Shown: positions 19,407 to 31,209 of the stretch, in pieces
Layout: each line of letters opens with the position of its first letter
How positions within the stretch are numbered: the first letter of the stretch is position 1
NCBI RefSeq assembly: GCF_009017415.1
Contig: NC_092408.1
Location: 1,736,001-1,800,000, forward strand
Source of the DNA: Aspergillus flavus
Taxonomy: Eukaryota; Ascomycota; Eurotiomycetes; Eurotiales; Aspergillaceae
Direction of reading: 5' to 3'
DNA: 64,000 nt
The notes under the pieces: generated by a model
What the model saw: the letters and a program-made list of their open reading frames with translations, nothing else
What the model was told of the DNA's origin: nothing
The model's database searches: none
Position numbers and translations under genes: made by a program

Positions 19407-20479
19407 GGTTGTAGAAGATTTTGTGAGATGAGACGGGGCTCATCTAGGAGTCATGGACTGGTCGAGAAGCATGCTTAAAATGATAGACACTGATGATAAG
19501 ATCAGATTTCCTTTCCGTTGGTTTTCCTGAACCTTATGCCAAGCCTTGTAAAGGAGGGGATTGGAGAACGGGAGATTCCGTGAGATAATTCGACAAATGA
19601 GGCTGGTACTATCAAGATCCTATGTGGGACATTTTCCCGTCAATCCCATATATGCAGTGTTGCAAGGAAGACCTTGGCCGAGGTGCGAGGTGGTTGCAGG
19701 CTGTAAGCTACTCAAATTGAAGGCTGAACATCTGTAACTATAAGTTCTGGACCACTTGCGAACAATGGTCTTTTTGGTAAAGCCTTGGATCACCTGACCC
19801 CTGGTTATGCTGGCTGCAAAACATCCAAGCAGAAAACGAAAGTAAAATAAAAGAAAAATAAAATCATAAATTCTCCGGAATGAGTCGATATAATAAGCAA
19901 GTTCAAGTACTTGTATCTTCCTCATATTTTATTTACGACTATATCTCGGTAAGCTAGTTACCCTCTAGGTGACGTCGTACCATCGGTATGCAATGTTAAC
20001 AGAGATCGTTCTATTTCACTATCTAGTATCTGGACACTCTCATGAGAGATCTTGGCCTCAATCCACGTCGGAAGAAGACTTTTTTCGAAGAATGGTTCAT
20101 TCCGTACCGGCCACAAGACTATCGGGGGCTAATTCAGGAGTATTTGACTGTCCATTCACGTAGAATCCCTGAGAATAAGAAAACGCAGAAACAAGAGATG
20201 AAGGGGTTCCCATCCAGGAAGGGACATGAACTGTGTCAAATGGAGACCGAGAGTTGACAATAACTGATGAGCTTACGCGGAGTTGAGGCGGCCGATCTGG
20301 CGCCAAGACACGGAGTTGGAGCGGCCGTTCGGAGCCCTAACTGGCCGTTTTGGGTATTCTATAAAAACAGATAGAAGAGCAACACCGGAGTAAAGTGTTG
20401 TGTCTTTTGAACTTTTGTATATTGTAAGCTCAAATGTGAACAACTCATTAAGCTCTTCGTCTTACTACCCCTCTTCATC
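19407..20479. other. Divergent promoter region, regulator and MFS transporter
   Basis: About 1.07 kb between the starts of the Zn2Cys6 gene (minus) and the MFS gene (plus). At 20280-20350 there are several CGGCCG-type elements (GGCGGCCGATC, GAGCGGCCG, ACTGGCCG), the sort of CGG-containing sequence bound by Zn2Cys6 proteins. A TATA-like TTCTATAAAAA sits near 20357. No gene is evident. Confidence 0.45.
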
Positions 20480-22741
20480 ATGTCTTTCATCGACGCAGAC
20501 CCTGAAAAACAGGGTAGCAATGACAACGTTGCCAGCACGGGCTCCAGCGAGAATGTCATCCCCAAAGAGGCGTCGCTCCGTCCAATTCACGGATGGAAGG
20601 TACAGCTCTACTGGCTCCTAGTACGAAAGCCGTAACTAATTGATTTAGTGGGCCATTGCATATGCCTCAATGATCTCGACTACGTTTCTATTCGCATTGG
20701 ACAATACCATCGTGCGTCCCTATATTCCCCATACCCTAGCTCCTTACACTAGAAGAATCCAGGAGAATACTGCTAATAAATAATAAAACAGGTCGCCGAC
20801 ATCCAACCCGTGATTCTCGACTTATTCGGTGAAGTTTCGCTCCTTCCATGGATCGGAGTTGGGTTTGCCCTCGGCACAATGTGCGTCCTACCATGGGGCA
20901 AGGTCTACGGAGTATTCAACGTCAAATACGTCTATCTGTTCAATATCACGCTGTTTGAAATTGGAAGCGCAGTATGTGGCGCGGCCCCGAATATGACTGC
21001 CCTCGTGGTCGGCCGTGTCATCGCCGGGGTAGGCGGATCGGGGATGTACTCGGGGACGCTGAGTTTCGTGGCTATGTTGACATCGCTGAAGGAGCGACCA
21101 ATCTATATGGCTGGAAGCACCGTTATCTGGGGGATCGGGAGTGTCCTTGGTCCAGTGGTAGGTTTATCCATCATATAACGCCACTTAGAGAGTGACTGAG
21201 CACGGAGATTGATGGTTATAGGTTGGCGGTGCGTTCGCAGATAGTTCTGCGACATGGCGATGGGTAAGTTATCACACCCTCTGCTAGAATATTTCTGAAT
21301 ATTCACTCATAATTATATATTTTTAGGCCTTTTACATCAATCTCCCCATCGGAGCCGTCTTCGCCCCATCCTATCTCCTCCTCGTCCCCAGCCTCGACCC
21401 GCAGCCATCCAAAAGCTGGGCCGAAAAATGTCGCATGATAGACTGGATCATGACGACCATGTTTCTTGCAGGATCTGCCAGTCTGGTTATGGCTATCACT
21501 TTCGGTGGCACACTGTATGCCTGGAGCTCCGGGAACGAGATTGCGCTCTGGGTTGTAGCAGGCGTGCTTCTAGTCGTCTGTATTGTCCTGGCCAAATACC
21601 ATCCAGGCGTGGATAAGGATAACCGGCTCTATCCGGCACATTTCTTTAAACGGCCTATTCTGGTCAATCTTCAGTTGCAGATGTTCTTGGTTTCTGGTAT
21701 TGTGCTGGTGTGTAACCCTTCTCTGGTTGATATAGGGCTGTCTGTACTAACAAGACATAGGCCATGACCTATTATATCCCGTTATTCTTCCAGTTTATAC
21801 GAGTTCGTGACCTATCCTCTTGAAAATAATATACTTGCCCAGAACTAACGAATAGAGATAGGGCGACGGCCCCTTAGACGCAGGCGTCCGCCTCCTCCCC
21901 TTCATAATCTCAATGGTCGTCTTCGCCATGGGCAACGGAGCCCTAATGCCCAAACTACCCTACATCCTACCCTGGCACCTCTTCGGCAGTGCCCTCGTCG
22001 TCGCCGGAACAGCCTTACTATGTCAGTCCCCACTTCCCAAACCACACCACACAAAACAACCACTAACAAAGAAACTCAAAACAAACAGACACAGCAGACC
22101 TAAGCACCTCCAACGCCAAAATCTACGGCTACTGTATCCTCGTCGGCGCTGGATCAGGTTGCTACGCCGTCGCCGGGTTCGCCGTCGTGCAGTCCCTTGT
22201 TCCGGTGAAGGATATATCGAATGCCGTGGGTGCTATGGCTATTTGTAAGACTGCTCCGCTTCCAAAAAAAAAAATAAATAAATAAATAAATAACCATACC
22301 CATGATAAAAATATATGCTAATACTTGGTGTAATATGATTATAGCTCAAGATCTAGGTATGGTCATCTTCCTTGCCATGGCAGGATCTATCTATCAGAAT
22401 CTTGCGTTGCAGAAAGTGACGCAGGCTATGCCTACTCTCAGTGCGGCTGATATCACGAATCTGGTTGCTGGGACGAGTAGTCACACTTATAAGGCGTTGT
22501 CGGGGGAGGAGAGAGATTTGGTTACGCCGCAGATTACGGATGCGATGAGGGATGTTTGGTTGTTCTTTTTGGTGGCTGGGGTAGTGAGTTTTGTGCTTAC
22601 TTTGGGGTTGGGGGTAAGTTATCTTCTTTTAAGTGTTTTTGGGATCAGGAAAGGAATATATGGGCTGACTGGTTGGTTTTGTAGAGGACTAGGTTGAAGG
22701 GAGTGAATGATACTGAGGGAGAGGTTGAATGCTGTCATTAA
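20480..22741 (+). CDS. MFS transporter, DHA2-like drug:H+ antiporter (14 TM)
   Basis: Ten exons: 20480-20599, 20649-20711, 20792-21157, 21222-21263, 21327-21707, 21761-21802, 21862-22021, 22089-22244, 22345-22613 and 22685-22741. They join in phase to 551 aa. The polar N-terminus (MSFIDADPEKQG) is followed by helix 1, ending TFLFALDNTIVADIQP, the family motif D1. Motif C, the antiporter signature, is GSVLGPVVGGAFADSS. Many hydrophobic segments continue to WLFFLVAGVVSFVLTLGLG, as in 14-helix DHA2 exporters of toxins and secondary metabolites. It is a plasma- or vacuolar-membrane protein, probably exporting a metabolite. The divergent Zn2Cys6 gene is the likely regulator. An AAAT microsatellite sits in intron 8. 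Confidence 0.88.
22264..22292 (+). repeat. A-run and AAAT microsatellite inside an MFS intron
   Basis: An A-run followed by about five AAAT units lies within intron 8 of the transporter gene, likely length-polymorphic between strains. Confidence 0.8.
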
Positions 22742-23103
22742 GATGAGGGTTTATTTATGGCTAGTGGGATGTGGTGGTAATGATGGGGATGATACAGATT
22801 AGGTCTTTTCTTGCTTTGCTGGGCAAGTTTTTTAACTTGTTGTCGGGTTTGGGTCATAATTACATTTTAATAGAGGTGTCCTGTGCTTTGTGCTATGGTT
22901 ATAGGGTTAATTTCTAGGTCATGAGCTGGATAATGCGCGTATTAAGAGATGTCTGTCTATGAAGTTGCATTCAAATTCATAAACATTATATTCATCTAAT
23001 CGTAGAGCCCTATTATGCCATGACCATAGCTTCTAATGATACAATAAATGGTATATCCTGTTACAGATTCCAAGCAGAGCCTACATCATCCAAAACCCAA
23101 TTC
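22742..23103. other. Convergent 3' region
   Basis: About 360 AT-rich bases between the ends of the MFS gene (plus) and the DUF3431 gene (minus). Nothing coding was seen. Confidence 0.5.
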
Positions 23104-24219
23104 TCAATGCGTATCCGCCCAATCATCAGGTAACCTCAAATTCTTCGGCAGACGATACTGCCCAAAGCAAGAGCCTGACACACACCGATCAAGGTCACAC
23201 CTCCCATACAACCGACAGTAACAATCCTTCGCAGACGGACAAGCCTGGTGATTCAACGCCTCCAGATCAACCCCCTCCGAAACCCCCGCCACAGGATTCT
23301 GGTTAATGAACAGGATATGCCAGATGTAAGACAGAACACGACCGGAGGTACGATCATCCAACGACGCCGCATTACGATGAGTCCCCGCATCCAACAACCA
23401 CTGTCGCAGTGCAACATACTCCTCCCTAGAATGGCGACGGATGTTATCCCTCGCGACGACGAACTGCGCGCAGCATTGCGAGCGGACGGTATGCGTGCGA
23501 CCCAGCTTGGCCTGGCTGCCGGCGCCAGTGCCGAATAGGGCGTCGAGGGCTTTGGGGAGCGCGACGTCGGATACAGCGCGCGCGCTCCAGGGCTGGAAGG
23601 CGGCTGTGAAGGCGTTTTCGAGGCCGCCTTGGGGCGGGACATTGGAGGGACAGGTGCTGAGACTCCAGTCGCAGCGGAGGTTGTGGTAGCCCCATGGTTC
23701 CAGGGCGGCGGGGATGTTGAGGGCGGCGAGGAGGTCGGCGTTGTCGTATGTCTGGTGGTCGTTGTGCCAGGCGAAGCGGGAGCCGTGGGCGAAGACGGCG
23801 CCGCGCGTCGGGATCTGGTCGTAATTGTCGATGATGAAGGTGAGGTAGGTCATGGCTTCGTGGCCGCGGTTAAGCGGGACCTGGAGGTATTGGGATTTAG
23901 GGTTCTCCGGTGCGTCGACGGTGTATACGCAGAGATGGTACTTTTTGTCTAGGACATCGAGCCAGGAGGGATCGCCATCGGCTTCGACTCGGGATATGAC
24001 GAGGGCTGGTTTTGAGGATTCTTTGAGGCCCGGGCAGATGCCACGGGCTGGTGGGAGAACCTCCGAGTTCGTTTGGTAGGTGACTCTAGTCCATGGATAG
24101 GTTTGGGGGTTTTTCTTGAGCGGCGATAGTGAGGGCGAGCAGTTCAGGTAGAGGATGAGGAAGAGGATGCAGCCGAAAACGGTGAGGTGGGTGACGGATC
24201 TTCGAACTTTGCGTCTCAT
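23104..24219 (-). CDS. DUF3431 family membrane-anchored protein
   Basis: A single exon of 371 aa from ATG 24219. A basic start (MRRKVRRSV) and a hydrophobic segment at about 10-27 (LTVFGCILFLILYLNC) indicate a type II signal anchor, so the body probably lies in the secretory lumen. The rest fits the fungal DUF3431 family (PF11913): ALVISRVEADGDPSWLD, RGHEAMTYLTFIIDNYDQIP, VFAHGSRFAWHND and YHNLRCDW. Members resemble short glycosyltransferase-like or carbohydrate-modifying proteins, but no activity is established. The C-terminus has a cysteine cluster (CPSAKDCYCRLYGRCDLDRC). GC-rich coding sequence contrasts with the AT-rich flanks. It is not obviously linked to the neighbouring transporter. 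Confidence 0.8.
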   Translation of the reverse strand: MRRKVRRSVTHLTVFGCILFLILYLNCSPSLSPLKKNPQTYPWTRVTYQTNSEVLPPARGICPGLKESSKPALVISRVEADGDPSWLDVLDKKYHLCVYTVDAPENPKSQYLQVPLNRGHEAMTYLTFIIDNYDQIPTRGAVFAHGSRFAWHNDHQTYDNADLLAALNIPAALEPWGYHNLRCDWSLSTCPSNVPPQGGLENAFTAAFQPWSARAVSDVALPKALDALFGTGAGSQAKLGRTHTVRSQCCAQFVVARDNIRRHSREEYVALRQWLLDAGTHRNAASLDDRTSGRVLSYIWHILFINQNPVAGVSEGVDLEALNHQACPSAKDCYCRLYGRCDLDRCVSGSCFGQYRLPKNLRLPDDWADTH

Positions 24220-24784
24220 TTTACCGGATCATCTTATTTAACGTTGTATAGGTACACTGTGTTTGGGAGTGAAGAAGCTGGGAAGCTTCCCATTCTGTGC
24301 TCGAGGTGACAGAAGCTTGGGACGACTCTAATGAAGAACCGCGTGCGGAGATGCCGGTGTTCCCGAATTGTTTTTTGGTGATCCTTGTCGGCAACCACAC
24401 TGATTGGTCGACCCACATTGGAACCGCGGTGGATCATCGCCAAGCCTTTACAGTCTCTCGTACTTACTACTAGTATGTCTTACACTCCACTTCGACCTCT
24501 TCTGTATTAGGTACGTAGACTATATCAAGAGACTTACTATAAAAGCGTACGCCAATTACTTCAAGATAGTAATCGAGGATAGTAAGGGGCATTGGTATCT
24601 ATCATTGAGTATGTATTTGACATCACGTCATATCCACAAACGCTACCCTCAGAAGCGTTTCATCCAGGAAAGCCATATGGAGGCAAGCTCACTGGATGAC
24701 CGAATGCTAGAGACAAGAAAGTCCAACACTCTAGAGTTCAATCGGTATGTCCTTAAAGCTTCGCCAAACCCAAATTGAAGCCAC
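24220..24784. other. Intergenic region
   Basis: About 565 bp: promoter of the DUF3431 gene plus the 3' side of the lectin-like gene. No supported gene. Confidence 0.45.
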
Positions 24785-25219
24785 TCAAATGTCGGCGCTG
24801 ACAGTGATGATCGCATCGTTGTAATCATCATCAATGTTATCTTCACTCGCAATCTCCCACTCCATTTTTCGAACCTTGTAGTTCTCATCGTAAACGGTGT
24901 TGTAGACTGGACGCAGCACTTTCGACATTCTAAAGGAGTCCTCTGCGCCGGAACTCGAGTTCTGGAAGTCGATTTTCCATGTGCGGAATCCAGTGCCCTT
25001 GATAGGCTCAAGGTCGACGCTCTCGTTTCCTCCCGCAAGGGTCATGGGCTTGCCTTCACCGCTGCCTTCGAAGATGTACTTGTCTTTGCCAATCTCCTCG
25101 ACGGTGACCCTTTGGCGGAAGTCTGCGTTTGTCTTGCCGACGATGTGGATCTTTGCACTCTCCGGGATGGAGATGACCACGGGGCCGTCGGGGTGGATCA
25201 TGTTGGCGCTGGGCTGCAT
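24785..25219 (-). CDS. Calcium-mediated lectin-like protein (LecB/PA-IIL type)
   Basis: A single-exon 144-aa protein from ATG 25219, without signal peptide. The C-terminus carries SEDNIDDDYNDAIITV (res ~125-140). This matches the calcium loop of the bacterial fucose-binding lectin LecB (PF07472), in which a Glu, several Asp and an Asn coordinate two Ca2+ ions that bind the sugar; every acidic ligand position is kept. The preceding part alternates short strands (VVISIPESAKIHIVG, RQRVTVEEIG, GKPMTLAGG), as expected of a beta-sandwich. LecB uses its C-terminal carboxylate as a Ca ligand from the partner subunit; here the chain is about one residue shorter after the loop. Lack of a secretion signal is normal for cytosolic fungal defence lectins. 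The assignment rests mainly on the loop. Confidence 0.6.
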   Translation of the reverse strand: MQPSANMIHPDGPVVISIPESAKIHIVGKTNADFRQRVTVEEIGKDKYIFEGSGEGKPMTLAGGNESVDLEPIKGTGFRTWKIDFQNSSSGAEDSFRMSKVLRPVYNTVYDENYKVRKMEWEIASEDNIDDDYNDAIITVSADI

Positions 25220-27183
25220 TTTGGCGAGTTGGAAGAATTTGATTTGGAAGATTCAGTTGTAAGCTAGAGGGAGTAAGCAATTGAAGGGAGAGCTGTATGT
25301 GAGGGAACAGCAGACCTTGGAGTAGGTGAGGAGCCTTGGGAGCTATTGGGGGAGCTTGAACTTGAGCTTGAGTGGATTAGCTATTGAAGGCCGCCAACAC
25401 CTTGGTTTATATGCTTGAGCAGTCGGTCAAGTCCGCATTGCGCCAGTCCATTATGCTGTTTCTTGACCAGCTTGGATCGTAACATAGTGGTGCCACGTAC
25501 ACCAAAGACAATTTCAACATTGCAGGTTGTGTTCGATGGGGATCAAGAAATCATCCCTGCCATCACAGGTAGTCTAGCATGTATACTGTATGCGCAAATG
25601 CCTGAAAGCTTCCTAGGCAAGCGACACTATCCAGAATCGAATGCATGTGCCAGCAGACACGACGCTATCGAGGAGAAAAGCCTTCCAAATACAGTAAGGG
25701 AAGTCATTTCTCTGCATATCCTGATCATGAGCGACCGGATTTCCTGGAGCGACACTTGCGATATGTCAGATTTATGCCCCTCGGGAGATGAATTGGCCTA
25801 CGTGCCAAATCGCCTAGTGACCATTTTCTGTCGATGCCTAGCGTAGGAGGTGAGAAGTCTGTATGCTATTTGTCTTTCTCTACCATGGCGGCGCCACCAA
25901 CGAACAGATCACACATTTTCCAGGACGAATATCTTGCAGTGTGGACTTTGAGAAGCCCATCCGGAGCATCGACGATGTATCAGTGCCTTAACAGATGCAT
26001 GTATCTCCAAAAACGATCAAAGTATTCACCAAGACGTAGCGCGGTGGGAGAGAATGACCAAGTTATGGTATTCTTTGCAAGTGACGATTGGGCGAGAACA
26101 TGGAGCAGGATGCGAAACGGGTAATAGTAACCGCAGTAAGACCAATCAATGAAGATATTGGCATGTTGAGGGGTTTCCCCCTGCTTGTCTACGTAAGGCA
26201 AGCCATACTGCAAGCTGTCAGAAGTGGGATATTAGTTAAGAGTGCCTCTCCCTTTACCCCGCCAATGACTAGGCAACATCATATGCATCCAAGCAACACT
26301 AGGATAACATTCGAGAATTCGTCGAGTCATCCCACACAGCTGGCGCGATAATAGATTTGAGCCAGTTTAGAGAGATATATAGATATGGTTGAGTCGAAGG
26401 GAGCAATAATTGTGCATATATCAAGAATAAATTAAATTTATCCGCACTTGTCGACGATATAGAAACGAAACGGAAAGTATACTAACGTTAGGTTTCTTCC
26501 GTCCATGAATCCATGCCTTACCCGTCCTTGCAGACCATCACTGCACGTGCCATCGGCAGATCACAAGGTTCCCTGCCTTTCCTTTGCATGGGTTCTTGGA
26601 ATGCCACGCTGGACATGCGGCACCGTATAACCCCACTTGTTGACAAAACACAGAAGGACGACTAGAAGCTGATGGCTATGCCACGTCAGGCACATTGTGC
26701 TACAATGTGGCATTCTATCACTGGGATAGTCCCATGATATCCAGAACACATTAAATCCTTCGGGTTTTGGAGTGGGCAAAGAGATACGGATGAACATGTT
26801 AATATATTTGTAAGTCCGGGTCTGGCACAAAGGTACAAGATCGGGAAAGGCGTAGTTCAGTCAATTAGTATCGTGAAAGAAAACATTCATATGGGCTGTC
26901 GCCCGGTGTGGTCTGGTGAAAAGGAAGGGTAAGAGAGGGGAGGCAAAGAAGAAAGGGAAAAGACGCAATCCTAAAGCAGGTGCATCATGCTTCGCTATCA
27001 AAACAAACAATCGAAACAGAACATCAAGGTTCCTATACATAATCATAGGTACAAATGCTATCGCTGATCAACTCCATGGGATCGCTTTGCAGATACATAG
27101 CGACCAACGTAAGAAAAATGTATAGAACGAAAATATATCGAAATCTAGGGAATTGCCGACACCCAGCGAGAATCAAAGCATTA
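25220..27183. other. Gene-poor stretch
   Basis: About 2 kb with only short unrelated frames. A minus-strand frame at 25980-26213 and a frame fragment just upstream have protein-like composition (FIDWSYCGYYYPFRILLHVL) and might be a decayed gene, but no family could be named. The 5' side contains the lectin-like gene's promoter. Confidence 0.4.
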
Positions 27184-28599
27184 TTAGTGGGCAAGGCCAA
27201 AGGGCTGCTCCACCAGAGCATGATTTCCTTGGCCAGGAGCCCTTCGCGTTTTGAACAAGCCGGCAATCTTCTGGAAAAAGGTGGGCTTATTATTGGAGGA
27301 TGCAGGTGTTTCGGTGCGACTCTTCCAATTCAACGTAGTTGCTTTGCTCTTATGTGACCAGGAATTTTGGAGTCTAGAAGGGATGGGCTGGTGCTCCGAC
27401 TGTGGTTCTTGGCGTAGCAAGACTTGTTTCGGCGTCTGGGGTAATGCATTCGAGTTAGATTCAACCGCATTAGCTTTCATCTTTGCCATGACGGCTTGTT
27501 GCAGATTCAGGTTACGCTGCGCCTCTTCGGCAACTGTTAGAATATGCGCGAAGCCATTGCCATCAATGATAACCCCGGGCTCGCTTTCACCATTGCCGGA
27601 TTGTGACGGGTCCAACCCTGCCTTGGTCCCTGGACTATCTCCAAGAAACCTCGACTGGGCAATTAGCTCGGGCTGTCGACTTTGAGGAAGGCCACTAGAG
27701 ACTCCAAAGCTTGGCGAAGTGCTACTGAGGAATGTTGAAGGTGAGGTGAAGCTCGGAATTCCATTCGAGTCCAAGCCAACATCCGGATTAAGGAATACTT
27801 CCATGTCGTCTAATGCCTCATCTGAACTTGGACCTGAGTTGCATGTCCCAGCGAGGAATGACATCGTATCCTGGTCTTTCGTTTGAGCATCTCCTATGGG
27901 ATTCCCCATCATGGATTGTTTGCTACCTTGTCGAGATTCCTTGACTAGTGATTGACTATTTGGGTCTTCTGCATTGCTGGCATCGGAGCCAGAGGTAGTG
28001 CCCCTTACCTGACCGAGCAAAGATCCCGGTGCGCGCTCACTGGAGTCGGGGCGTGCATCGGAATGAGATGACTTCAATAACCGCATTGTCTGTCTGCTGG
28101 GTTGCTGGGTTAATCCAACACCCGAGTCAAATTTATCCTTCAGGGCGGCGACCTCAGCGCCAACCTTAGGAGAAAAGTATTTCGAATCAATTTGCGGTAC
28201 TGTTCTGTCTTGTGCGGCGCTATATTGGTCTCTTCTTTCGCTTCCCATACGTGTCGATGGCTTAGATGATTGATTGGCCGGCGGTGACGGCACGCCACGT
28301 TCAATCCGGTATACAAGTAATGAGCAAGCATGTCTGATGTCCGACTCTAGCTCCGGGCTAATGTATTGACAATGGGTTGAAGAAGATGATGGCCCATTAT
28401 AGCCGGGGGAGTCCACAAAATCATAATACCGAGTCGGCTGTTCCTGGAATACTGAGGATGTGGGTTTCTAGGAGTGCTTATGAGCCTCTGTTATAAAGGA
28501 AAATGTGGTCCAGGATACACTCACTTGTATATGTAACAGTTGAGAGATAGATCCACGCCTATTCATAGTGGTACCTTTTCTCCTGCGAATAGATTCCAT
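27184..28599 (-). CDS. Hypothetical serine-rich, largely disordered protein
   Basis: Two exons on the minus strand: 28599-28525 (MESIRRRKGTTMNRRGSISQ...) and 28443-27184. They are joined at a GTGAGT donor and a TTCCAG acceptor in phase 0, giving 444 aa. This start was chosen because the long frame alone begins with GTG and runs upstream in frame through QPTRYYDFVD. The sequence is rich in Ser, Gln, Pro and Asn and probably disordered, apart from a helical segment near res 330-360 (HILTVAEEAQRNLNLQQAVM) and a basic C-terminal stretch (FFQKIAGLFKTRRAPG) that could bind membranes as an amphipathic helix. The N-terminal patch SPELESDIRHACSLLVYRIE also looks ordered. No domain is recognised. Many Ser/Thr-Pro sites suggest phosphorylation. 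Confidence 0.65.
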
Positions 28600-31123
28600 T
28601 GTGGATGACCAAAACACTGAATGAGAATACGGTCACGAGGGAAGTGAAACGCGGTTGCTTTGAAAGAGAGAGCTGAAATTGTCCGAGTAAAGAGAAAAAG
28701 AGAGGACAGTGATCACTATTCACCGGGCGATGTCGTTTTATTAGACTATACTTGTGGTCTCTGACCAGGCAACCTTAAGAGGTCGGTTCGAAAGTGCAAC
28801 AAAGCGTTGGGCAACCAGTCCCAACAATGGTTAAACGAACCACCAAGTCGATCACAAATGAAAAAGAGTAGAAGGTAAATCGTTTACGGAAGGTGTTCCA
28901 GAACGAAAGTCGAAGTGGTCTGAAGCGATGGCCTGGAATGTGAGGGCAGCCTAACTAGGCTTATATCGAAGGAATGTCACTAAAAACCAGATTCCAGAAC
29001 CAGATCTATGGTCAAGATGAGAAGTATCCTATGACGAAAGAAAATGAATAGTAACACGCAGAGCGTCTGGGGTCAATAAAGCGCCGGGTCGCACACAATG
29101 CATGAGGGAATTCCGGTATCAATACAAGGCGACAGGGCAAATAGACACCGCAGCCCCAGTGAAGAAGGGGGAAATAACCACAAGCTCGGTTAGCACATGA
29201 GAAATAAATTGGTTCCCGAGGACATGGCCAAAGGAGTGGCTGCGTTGCAGGTGGAGTATATCACCGAGGAAAGGAAGCGAAAGCAATCCGGCTAACAATA
29301 GGTGGACAACAATATCACGGGGACAATGGAGCCCTGGGTACACTTTGAGCCCCTCAAAGTATAAAAGTCATAATAACGACTTCAAGCTCCAGAGTCATGG
29401 CCCAGGGAGTTTGAAACAAAAACACGCATTCACTTTCGCTTAGGAAAAACCAACGCTCCCAATGGCGCCCAAGGGATATGATGCCATCTGCCGTCTGCCG
29501 AGTTTAGCACGAAAAGCCGAATCCGGACCCTCATGAGGTGCATCAACTCCAAACTGGGGAATTAGTTCAATGATCGTCCGAGGAAACAAGGAACGGCTTT
29601 CTCCACATTACATGGGGTGGGCCGGCAGATCATCTGGATCAATAAGCCCGGGGGATAGTAGATAGCTCATATCTAACCACCTTACATCTCATAGCACCTG
29701 TCAGTATTCAGTCTGTGAAGGGTATTGTTCTTCTACCATATCTCACAGTCGCACAATGGTTCTTCTCTTATTGAACCCCTTCTTCTGTTCGAAAGCGAGG
29801 AGGCAAAAAGGGGGGGAATCAAGGGGTCGGCTGGTGAACGCCCGAGATAGAGATCGTCAATTATTCTCCCAATCGGGCACTTTCAAATCATCGCCCGACG
29901 ACTCATTTGCAGGTCCCGTCACCTCATTGGCTATACAGCGAGACTATGAACTCTGGCTCCCTTTCCTGCATGAAAAATTTTTTTTTTCTAACGAAAAAGC
30001 TCTATGAACGTGACGCTGCGTTTGCGCCAAATGTCTCAAACGGCCTACAGGAGTTACAATACTCCGTAGCCACAGAGCGATTCAGATACAAAGACAATGT
30101 AAACATATACAGACAGACGGTACCCTGCGTCATTCTGGTTCCAATAATATTGCTTTTTATTCGACGGGTCAGATTTAAGTCCGTGTAAGACACCCAATAA
30201 GTTTTACCATAGGTATTATGTCCCTTTCATTTGCATAGGTCTGCATAGGTCTGCAGATTCCGCGGTCGAGTTTTTTGTTAATAGGCCATGCACCGTGGAT
30301 ACTTCGCCCAGAAAGCCAGTTAGGTAGTATTACATGTATCACATGTCCGAGGTCCCCGGCAAACGTACGGAAGTAACCGCCGATCGCTTTCTTCCCCAAC
30401 TGTTCCCGCGGCTTGCGTACGGAATCTCCATCTTCAGAATCCTCAAGATAATACCCCGCACGTTAGCTTCAACTTTCCATTGTGGTCATGCGTTCCCCAG
30501 GTTTTTCATAAAGAATTGAGTTCTGCTCGCCGACCAGAGGTTAAGGCAGAGAGTGCTTTGACGTGGGCTCGAGCCTTCTCAAGAGGCAACCTCTACCATA
30601 ATTGACTTTGAACTGCTTTGCCGCCATTTTGCACGGATGGACAAACGGCGTGACCTTAGGTGGAAAGCTAGAAATCGGGGCAGTCAACGAATGCGCTTCC
30701 CCACAAAACTGAAAACTGGACTTTTCCTTGATCATGGTGCAGATTATGACTTGTCACTATGTCCAGGGTTCCTGACATCAACTCTCAAGTCTTTTTCCAT
30801 GGCCGACACCAATATTCTGCATCTGGTATCATATGTATGCGTCCGTCTGTTGAAAGTATGCGATTGGGTTGCTTGACGGTACTCCGTCATAGTACCTAAG
30901 GATCATGCGTGATCTGTGCTTTATTGCAGATGCTACCAAGGAAGATGCAGAGGCTCTTCGACGATACCCGGTTCCGGGCTTTGAAGATACTCCGATGACT
31001 TTTGGTCCTCGAGGTGGGTTCGCAACATGACCTCACAGCATCTGGGCATGTTCTTCCTTGAGACTACTGCGAGAGTATATGTCGCTCATAGCGACATAAG
31101 ACGGGTGAACTCACATCAAACGA
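28600..31123. other. Long gene-free region upstream of the disordered-protein gene
   Basis: About 2.5 kb with no supported gene. Purine-rich stretches near 28620-28720 would be leader sequence of the minus-strand gene. An extended intergenic region like this is common for developmentally regulated fungal genes with long 5' leaders. Confidence 0.4.
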
Positions 31124-31194
31124 GCATCATTGGTCTAGTGGTAGAATTCATCGTTGCCATCGATGAGGCCCGTGTTCGATTCACGGATGATGCA
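31124..31194 (+). tRNA. tRNA-Gly (GCC anticodon)
   Basis: The 71-nt sequence folds as a cloverleaf: acceptor stem GCATCAT/ATGATGC with discriminator A, D-arm with TGGTCTAGTGG (A box), anticodon loop TTGCCAT (anticodon GCC, reading GGC/GGT) and T-arm CCGTG-TTCGATT-CACGG containing the B box GTTCGATTC. There is no intron. RNA polymerase III would transcribe it; a T9 run follows 6 nt downstream. Confidence 0.95.
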
Positions 31195-31200
31195 CGGATG

Positions 31201-31209
31201 TTTTTTTTT
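31201..31209 (+). terminator. Pol III terminator of tRNA-Gly
   Basis: A run of nine T residues begins 7 nt after the tRNA 3' end, the standard RNA polymerase III stop signal. Confidence 0.85.

Noticed and set aside
23248..23952. Plus-strand frames opposite the DUF3431 gene
   Set aside because: They mirror a GC-rich coding sequence and have no recognisable domain.
25834..26351. Possible degenerate transcription factor gene on the minus strand
   Set aside because: Fragments such as FIDWSYCGYYYPFR look protein-like, but no ordered motifs, zinc cluster or splice signals could be found.
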